From: Acetobacter syzygii
Lineage (GTDB): Bacteria > Pseudomonadota > Alphaproteobacteria > Acetobacterales > Acetobacteraceae
DNA length: 64,000 nucleotides
Direction of reading: 5' to 3'
Assembly: GCF_000964225.1 (NCBI RefSeq)
Contig: NZ_BAMZ01000027.1
Coordinates: 62,001 to 126,000 of the forward strand
The notes beneath the pieces were generated by a model. It saw only the letters and a list, made by a program, of their open reading frames with translations, had not been told where the DNA came from and ran no database searches. Of this stretch, positions 55,224 to 61,482 are shown piece after piece; within the stretch, counting starts at the first letter, position 1; every line of letters starts with the position of its first letter. Both the position numbers and the translations under genes were made by a program.

Positions 55224-55250
55224 GGCTGGCTTTACACAAAAAAGCCAGCC
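55224..55250 (-). terminator. Hairpin downstream of the second dedA gene
   Basis: GGCTGGCTTT (55224-55233) pairs with AAAGCCAGCC (55241-55250), 30 bases after the dedA stop on the minus strand. T-run is weak. Confidence 0.6.
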
Positions 55251-55280
55251 GACATGTATGGCCCTTATATGCGGAGATGG

Positions 55281-55916
55281 TTATGGAGTGGAGGAGAGCG
55301 CTTTTTCTTCCATAAGAGCGCGCTGAGTGAGGTATTTTTCGTTCTTGCGGAGGAATATACCCGACCCCACCAGGCCGATTACAGTGAGTGTGCCAATAGC
55401 AATGCCCGTTGGGCCAGACACCTCGGATATTTTGCGGCCCAACAGATAGGTACCCATTGCATAACCACCAGCCCAACAGGTACCCCCCAGTGCATTAAAG
55501 AGCATGAACCGTCTCCAGTGCATATTACAGGCACCAGCAAGCAATGCGACAAAAACACGCAGGACTGAGACAAAGCGGCCAAAAAACACAATGGCGCTAC
55601 CGTGGTGGCGGAACAGATACTGCCCCAGAACAAGGCGATCGGGGGTTAGGCCGACTTTGGCTCCATGTTTTTGCAGCAGGGGCAATCCAAAATGTCTGCC
55701 AATCAGATAACCCAAATTGTCTCCAATAATTGCTCCGGCAATTGCTGCCAGAGCAACGCCCTGAATGGCCAGATGGTGGGTTTTCAGGCAATAAAGCGAT
55801 GCGGTGATAATACAGGTTTCCGCAGGAACGGGCAGACCCATGCTTTCCATAAGGACAAGCAGGGTCACGATACCGTAACCGTAGTGCTGAAGCAGCGTAT
55901 CCAGATGGTGTAGCAG
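55281..55916 (-). CDS. DedA family membrane protein (second copy)
   Basis: 211 residues if it starts at CTG 55916. It matches the DedA protein at 18401-19084 throughout: MESMGLPVPAE, IIGDNLGYLIGRHFG, FFGRFVSVLRVFVALLAGACNMHW. The only ordinary start, GTG 55868, cuts off residues HHLDTLLQHYGYG that the paralogue also has (RYGYG). Upstream of GTG the frame is open to 55967 with no ATG, GTG or TTG, but CTG 55914-55916 follows AAGGA at eight bases, so a CTG start is proposed. It probably moves undecaprenyl or other phospholipid carriers. Confidence 0.82.
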   Translation of the reverse strand: MLHHLDTLLQHYGYGIVTLLVLMESMGLPVPAETCIITASLYCLKTHHLAIQGVALAAIAGAIIGDNLGYLIGRHFGLPLLQKHGAKVGLTPDRLVLGQYLFRHHGSAIVFFGRFVSVLRVFVALLAGACNMHWRRFMLFNALGGTCWAGGYAMGTYLLGRKISEVSGPTGIAIGTLTVIGLVGSGIFLRKNEKYLTQRALMEEKALSSTP

Positions 55917-56436
55917 AGGGAGCGTCCTTTTTTGATGTTCCGTTGTCTGATGCCGCCAGAGTGTTCACGCTGGGAAGAGTGTGCGTTGCATGGCTGCATT
56001 TCCGGATGAATGAAGGCATGAGCATACCTGTGCATCATGTGGTCTGTCTGTTTTTTTATAAGACTGTGCAGGTAGCGAGGACTGCTTGGAATGGCGTATT
56101 CTGTTCCGTAATGCGTGATTCTGATTTGAAAAAACATACCTTAGCATTTTATGTTAAAGAATAATTTTATAAAATTTATTAAAAATACATATATTTAAAA
56201 ACAAAAGTGAAGAATATAATCATTTATTCTCTTATTTTTTATAAATTATTGAAATTTTTTTATGAGATTTTTCTATTTTTATGAGAGTTCTGTTGTCTGT
56301 TCAGGGTAGTTATGTTGCTTTGTCAGCCCTGTGTGCTGTCAGTCTGGTTTACAAAAGGAACTGGTTGCCTGTTGGGCAGCCGTGATGATGCTGTGGGTAT
56401 TCTGTTGCTGACCCGGTTATTTTGGAGTGCGCGTTT
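55917..56436. other. Divergent intergenic region before the FAD dehydrogenase operon
   Basis: 520 bases, very AT-rich from 56150 to 56290. Two direct copies of TTTTTATGAGA lie at 56257-56267 and 56276-56286, upstream of the dehydrogenase operon. No gene is supported. Confidence 0.5.
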
Positions 56437-57075
56437 GTGACGCAGGAAAGACGTAGTTTATCGGCTGGTTCTAGGGGGGCATCGCCTCATGCACTCAGAT
56501 TGAGCCAGTCCATGCGGTTGATGCGTCGAGATGTCCTGCTTACCACCGGTATGAGCGCTCTGGCGGTATTGGGTGGAGGACCTGCGGTCTTTGCGCAGGG
56601 AGCAACGCCATCACCATCAGTCCCAGCGGTCGATCCGGATTTAATGCGGTTTATGGATATTTCCCATTGCCTTACAGACCGCACTGCACTGAATGCGGCA
56701 ATTGGCGCGGCTTTGTATGCTGGTATTGTGCAGGCTACGCCACAGCGAAGGGGGCAAATTCAGGCTCTGTATGACCTTAAAGCACGTGAACGGCTGATTA
56801 CGGCATCTGAACTGGCCAAAGCGGCGGAGAAGGCGGACAAAACCTTAAAAGACGCGGTGCATGATATTATGATTGCTTGGTACCGTGGCGTAGCTGGCGG
56901 AAAGGTTGTTGTGTACCGCTCCGCCCTGATGTTCGACATCACCAAGGATGCGATCTACCCCAAGACTTATGCCGCAGGTGGCCCGTTTTACTGGACCACA
57001 AAGCCGCCTGAAGTCGCGCGTCCGACTGGTCTGCCAGCACTTTCGCCCTCGCCTTTCGTCGTGGAACCTACCTGA
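56437..57075 (+). CDS. FAD-dependent gluconate/polyol dehydrogenase, small subunit (Tat-exported)
   Basis: 212 residues. A twin-arginine signal (RLMRRDVLLTTG, then a hydrophobic stretch ending VFAQG) marks Tat export. The rest resembles the gamma/small subunit of gluconate 2-dehydrogenase: LMRFMDISHCLTDRTALNAAI, IMIAWYRGVAGGKVVVYRSALMFD and TYAAGGPFYWTTKPPEV. The large subunit has no signal, so this subunit probably carries it across. Start: GTG 56437 has GGAG nine bases upstream; the frame extends to TTG 56422. Confidence 0.87.
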   Translation: MTQERRSLSAGSRGASPHALRLSQSMRLMRRDVLLTTGMSALAVLGGGPAVFAQGATPSPSVPAVDPDLMRFMDISHCLTDRTALNAAIGAALYAGIVQATPQRRGQIQALYDLKARERLITASELAKAAEKADKTLKDAVHDIMIAWYRGVAGGKVVVYRSALMFDITKDAIYPKTYAAGGPFYWTTKPPEVARPTGLPALSPSPFVVEPT

Positions 57076-57095
57076 ACAACCGAAGCGGTCCAATC

Positions 57096-58733
57096 ATGCC
57101 TTCTGACCAAAATCTTTCTGCCGATGTTGTTATTGTCGGCTCCGGTGTTGCCGGGAGTTCCATTGCCAACGAACTGGCCCGTGCTGGTATATCCGTTATT
57201 GTGCTGGAAGCTGGCCCCCGTGTGGATCGGCAACATTTTGTGGAGAATTTTCGCAATCTGGAGAACAAGCCTTCTTATCAGGGGCCATTTCCCAGCACAC
57301 CGTGGGCACCACATCCACCTAATCAGAGATCACCTAATAAGTACCTGCATACCTCTGGCCCGGATGCGGAAGCATACCAGCAGGCTTACCTGCGGGTTAT
57401 GGGGGGAACAACCTGGCACTGGGCCGGGTGTGCATGGCGCTACCTGCCGTCTGATTTTGAACTGAAAACCCGGTACGGGCAGGGGCGGGACTGGGCATTG
57501 AAGTATGATGACCTTGAGCCATTTTACTATCAGGCCGAGGTCATGATGGGCGTTTGTGGTCCTGATCCTGGTGTGGAGGATCTTGGGTCTCCCCGTAAAC
57601 AGCCTTATCCGATGGAGGCTCTGCCACTCTCCTACGCGGGGCAGGAGTTCCGCAAACTGATTGCCGAAAAAACACCGTGGCGTATTGTGCACGAACCACA
57701 GGCACGCAACACCCGACCGTATGATGGCCGCCCAACGTGCGAGGGGCATAATAACTGTATGCCAATATGCCCGATTGGCGCCATGTATAACGGAAGTTAC
57801 TCCGTTTACCATGCGGAAGCAGCCGGTGCGACGTTTATCCCCAATGCGGTGGTTTATAAAATTGAACGGGACGCAGCGAACAAAAAAGTTGTTGCTGTGC
57901 ATTATTATGACCCGGATAAAGGATCGCACCGTGTAAGCGGAAAATACTTTGTGATCGCCGCACATTGTATTGAAACCGCCAAGCTTATGCTTCTGTCTGC
58001 TGATGAGCAGAGCCCCAATGGCGTGGCTAACAGTTCTGGTCATGTGGGCCGGAATATGATGGACCATACAGGGGTGCAGGTTACATTTATCAGCGGGGAC
58101 AAGGCACTCTGGCCTGGGCGTGGTCCACTCGAAACCAATGTGATTGATAATTTCCGCGATGGTGACTGGCGGAACGAACGCGGCGCTTACCTTGTGCATA
58201 TGGTGGACGACAATCAGGTCGATTTTGCTACTCAGCTTGCCATAGCCAAAGGGTTTGTCGGGCGGGAGCTGGAAGAGCAGATCCGTTATCTTGCTTCCCA
58301 TACGGTAAGGCTGTTCAGCCATAACGAAGCCTTGCCCGACCCCGAAAATCGTTTGACTCTGAGCACAACGGAAAAAGATGCTTTGGGTATTCCCCACCCA
58401 CAAGTCTATTATAAGCTTCCACAATATACAGTGCGTAGCTGTGACCATACGCGAAGCGTGTTCCGCCAGTTAATCCATTTGATGCACGGTACGGATGAGG
58501 AGTGGACGCCGGGTTACTTCCCACAGGATCATCCCGCAGGGAGCACCATAATGGGTGTGGACCCCAAGGATTCCGTGGTGGACGGGCATTGCAGGACCCA
58601 TGACCATGAAAACCTGTTTATTGCCAGTTCATCCGTTTTTTCCACTGTAGGAACGGGGAATATTACCCTGACTGTGGCAGCCATTGCATTGCGTGTTGCC
58701 GATACGTTGAAAAAAGAACTGCTGCATGGCTGA
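57096..58733 (+). CDS. FAD-dependent gluconate/polyol dehydrogenase, large (GMC) subunit
   Basis: 545 residues of the GMC family. VVIVGSGVAGSSIANELARAG binds FAD. Cys215, Cys221 and Cys225 (CEGHNNCMPICPIG) match the 3Fe-4S ligands of FAD glucose dehydrogenase-type enzymes. HPAGSTIMG and STVGTGNITLTVAA hold the C-terminal catalytic region. It oxidises sugar acids or polyols in the periplasm and passes electrons through the iron-sulfur cluster to the cytochrome subunit. Whether it uses gluconate, 2-ketogluconate or sorbitol cannot be told from sequence alone. It follows the small subunit by 20 bases. Confidence 0.9.
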   Translation: MPSDQNLSADVVIVGSGVAGSSIANELARAGISVIVLEAGPRVDRQHFVENFRNLENKPSYQGPFPSTPWAPHPPNQRSPNKYLHTSGPDAEAYQQAYLRVMGGTTWHWAGCAWRYLPSDFELKTRYGQGRDWALKYDDLEPFYYQAEVMMGVCGPDPGVEDLGSPRKQPYPMEALPLSYAGQEFRKLIAEKTPWRIVHEPQARNTRPYDGRPTCEGHNNCMPICPIGAMYNGSYSVYHAEAAGATFIPNAVVYKIERDAANKKVVAVHYYDPDKGSHRVSGKYFVIAAHCIETAKLMLLSADEQSPNGVANSSGHVGRNMMDHTGVQVTFISGDKALWPGRGPLETNVIDNFRDGDWRNERGAYLVHMVDDNQVDFATQLAIAKGFVGRELEEQIRYLASHTVRLFSHNEALPDPENRLTLSTTEKDALGIPHPQVYYKLPQYTVRSCDHTRSVFRQLIHLMHGTDEEWTPGYFPQDHPAGSTIMGVDPKDSVVDGHCRTHDHENLFIASSSVFSTVGTGNITLTVAAIALRVADTLKKELLHG

Positions 58734-60090
58734 TTCCAAATATCTTGTAGGGTCCATTCTGCTCGGGAGTGCCCTGCTGAGCGGATTGTTCACTGAACAG
58801 GCCTATGCCGAGGATGCGCAACAGGCCGCCCTTATGGCGCGTGGTGCTTACCTGGCAACAGCAGGCGACTGTGTGGCCTGCCATACCAGACCGGGTGGTA
58901 AGCCATTTGCCGGAGGGCTGGAAATTGCAACGCCTAAAGGTGTTGTGGTGTCGACCAATATTACGCCAGACCCACAGAACGGGATTGGTACCTATACGCA
59001 GGAAGATTTTGAAAAAGCGCTTCGCAGGGGTCTCCGCAAGGATGGTGCCTATCTGTATCCGGTCATGCCCTATGTGTCTTACGCAGGACTGACAGATCAG
59101 GATGTCAAGGCGTTATATACGTGGTTCATGCATGGTGTGCAGCCGGTAGCCGACAAGCCGCCAGAGACACAAATGGCATTCCCGGGGAATATCCGCATGT
59201 CCATGATGGCGTGGAACATGCTGGCAGAGAGTGAAAAACCTGAAACGGGGGATTCCGCCACATACGATAAGCTGCGCCGTGGCCGCTACCTGGCAACCGC
59301 GCTGGAACATTGTGGAACATGCCACACACCGCGCAACTTTATGCTGGTGGAGCAGCAGGACCAGTATTTGGCTGGCAGTCAGTTGAATGGCTGGTTTGCA
59401 CCCAATATCACGTCCAGCAGCACAGGAGGCATAGGAGACTGGAGCGAGGATGATCTGGTTGCCTATCTCAAGACCGGTCATGCCAAAGGGCGCAGTCAGG
59501 CCGCCGGGCCAATGGGAGAAGCTGTGGAGCACAGCACAAGCCATCTGACGGAGGCGGACCTTCATGCGCTTGCAGCTTTTATAAAGCAGGTGCCTGCCCA
59601 TGATGATGCGGTGGAGCATCAGGCGCGCGACAGTTTTGGTCAGGCGGCAGTTGAGCCTGACCTGCGCTCGGGTGTTGTCAATCGGGTAGATAATCAGCCT
59701 GATTACAGTGGTGCTGAGCTGTACGATGCAAATTGTGCGGCCTGCCATGGTGTCAATGGAGCGGGGACCGCCGACCAGTATGTTCCTTCGCTTTTTGCCA
59801 ATTCTGTTGTGGGAGCGGGGCGGTCGGATAATCTGATTATGACGATTCTGGAAGGAGTTAACCGTTCCACGCCATCGGGCCACGCCAGTATGCCCGCTTT
59901 TGGCGCTCATTCGGATGTGCAGCGACTGAGTGATAGGGATGTCGCGCGGCTGGTTAACTATCTGACCGATCGATTTGGCAGTGGTGATCATCATGTCACT
60001 GCGGAACAGGTGGGAGCCGCCCGGCCACGACCATCAACACCGGCTACACCGTCAGATGCCACAAAACCTGTATCGGCTCACGCCCCATAA
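58726..60090 (+). CDS. Triple-heme cytochrome c subunit of the FAD dehydrogenase
   Basis: 454 residues. A signal peptide (about 1-28, cleaved near AYAED) and three heme c sites: C49-VACH, C196-GTCH and C337-AACH. Each is followed downstream by a Met for the sixth ligand (for example MPYV, MPAF). It takes electrons from the large subunit and reduces membrane ubiquinone. Its ATG overlaps the end of the large-subunit gene by eight bases. The Pro/Thr-rich tail is probably flexible. Confidence 0.92.
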   Translation: MADSKYLVGSILLGSALLSGLFTEQAYAEDAQQAALMARGAYLATAGDCVACHTRPGGKPFAGGLEIATPKGVVVSTNITPDPQNGIGTYTQEDFEKALRRGLRKDGAYLYPVMPYVSYAGLTDQDVKALYTWFMHGVQPVADKPPETQMAFPGNIRMSMMAWNMLAESEKPETGDSATYDKLRRGRYLATALEHCGTCHTPRNFMLVEQQDQYLAGSQLNGWFAPNITSSSTGGIGDWSEDDLVAYLKTGHAKGRSQAAGPMGEAVEHSTSHLTEADLHALAAFIKQVPAHDDAVEHQARDSFGQAAVEPDLRSGVVNRVDNQPDYSGAELYDANCAACHGVNGAGTADQYVPSLFANSVVGAGRSDNLIMTILEGVNRSTPSGHASMPAFGAHSDVQRLSDRDVARLVNYLTDRFGSGDHHVTAEQVGAARPRPSTPATPSDATKPVSAHAP

Positions 60091-60164
60091 GGTTGGTTAT
60101 CATGGATAGCTAACCTTTTGAGGTAAAAGCGCATTTAATTGATGCGGTCAGGCCGGATTATGCC

Positions 60165-60205
60165 CCCGATCATGCGGATTAAGTTGACCGTATGATCGGG
60201 TTTTT
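60165..60205 (+). terminator. Rho-independent terminator of the FAD dehydrogenase operon
   Basis: CCCGATCAT (60165-60173) pairs with ATGATCGGG (60192-60200), extended inward by CGG/CCG, then five T. Confidence 0.9.
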
Positions 60206-60554
60206 GTTGTTCAGGGTCATGGCCCTTTCTGCTTGGTCTTCGTGTTTGCGGGACAGGTTATGAGCACGGTCTGGCTCGGGTGGCCTGATCACACAGATAA
60301 ACCCCTCTATGCTAAAAGAGTATAAGCAGCTAATTGAGGGGCGCATGGAACGGAATGTGTTCTGTCTGGCGTTCGGTTAAGTGGTTCAAGCGGATGTGCA
60401 TTCAGAAGGTTACTTGCATGTTTTAGCCTCTCTTGCTGATATGACGTGTGATTGAGGTTGGTTCGGGGGGTTGTGGAGGTGGCGGATTAACAAAGCCATC
60501 ATCATGGCAGGCTGAAGCTGTTTATTGTGTGGTCAGGTCTTTAGGAGATTTCCC
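60206..60554. other. Intergenic region before the 60555 gene
   Basis: 349 bases with no credible gene. An imperfect hairpin with arms CCCCTC (60302-60307) and GAGGGG (60336-60341) is the only structure noted. Confidence 0.45.
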
Positions 60555-61124
60555 ATGTGGGAAAACCCAAAACATATTATTGTTCCGGTGTTCTTCAATT
60601 ATCGTGGCACAGCGCTTTTTCACGATGATCCGGTTATGGTGAAGGCCAACCCGAATAGCCTGCAGAAGTTTATGGGTCTGTTTAATCAAAAGTACCTGCC
60701 TACAGACGAGATTCGTTACCAGAAACATTTTTATTACGGTTTTGAGTTCAACCCGCGTGAAGTCAAAGCAACTCAGTGCCTTATGGGCGGCGTGTTTGAT
60801 TTTTTTCATGCACGTGGGCTGACATTCAACTATCCGGATATTTCCAACCGCAAGGGAACGGAAATCTGGGTTGGGGAATATAAGTGCCATCTGTTCGATA
60901 TTATGGCCGATATCAGGAACCAGCATTTGTGTGATTTTGGGTATTTTGATCCCAAAACAGGCAGTGTTGTGTTGGATGATAATATGCGCAGGTCTGACGG
61001 CCAGCATAAATCAACCGACATATCCCGTCGGATTGTTCGAGACAGTTTTTTGAATGGGAAAATTCTGAGCAGTTGCATTAAGATCATGGAAATGCCGCAG
61101 GAAAAAACACCCAAGCCAGAGTAA
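60555..61124 (+). CDS. Protein of unknown function
   Basis: 189 residues, not recognised. No signal peptide or membrane helix. It contains VPVFFNYRGTALFHDDPVMVK and VGEYKCHLFDIMADIRNQHLCDFGYFDPK, rich in Phe, Tyr and His, which suggests a folded soluble protein. Start: ATG 60555 has TAGGAGA eight bases upstream, which supports real translation. It stands alone between the dehydrogenase operon and the c-di-GMP protein. Confidence 0.65.
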   Translation: MWENPKHIIVPVFFNYRGTALFHDDPVMVKANPNSLQKFMGLFNQKYLPTDEIRYQKHFYYGFEFNPREVKATQCLMGGVFDFFHARGLTFNYPDISNRKGTEIWVGEYKCHLFDIMADIRNQHLCDFGYFDPKTGSVVLDDNMRRSDGQHKSTDISRRIVRDSFLNGKILSSCIKIMEMPQEKTPKPE

Positions 61125-61482
61125 TGTTTTAATCTGAATGGGAGAATACAGTGCCTGAGCACAAATGTGCTGAAGTATAGGGTCTTGGCGGTTTCTTGGT
61201 CGGCAGAATACCGCTGAATTTTCTCCTGTTATCATACTATATGAGGCAGCTTCTATAGGATGGTTGCTGCCATTTGTTATCTAGCAATGAGGTACATAAG
61301 ACCCTATGCGGGTAATGAGCAATACATTCGTAAATTAAATATATTATATTTATACAATATTTTTATTGTCAGCGAAAATATTTTGAGTTTTGGAGTAGAA
61401 AGCTTCGCACATGCTGTTGTGTTGTCGTGGAATCAGATCATGACACAAATCATAAGTCTTATGGAAGGTTTTGGTCTGTTTT
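61125..61482. other. AT-rich intergenic region
   Basis: 358 bases. A 113-codon frame (61260-61601) overlaps the start of the next gene in another frame and is probably not real. The promoter for the c-di-GMP protein is expected here. Confidence 0.45.
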
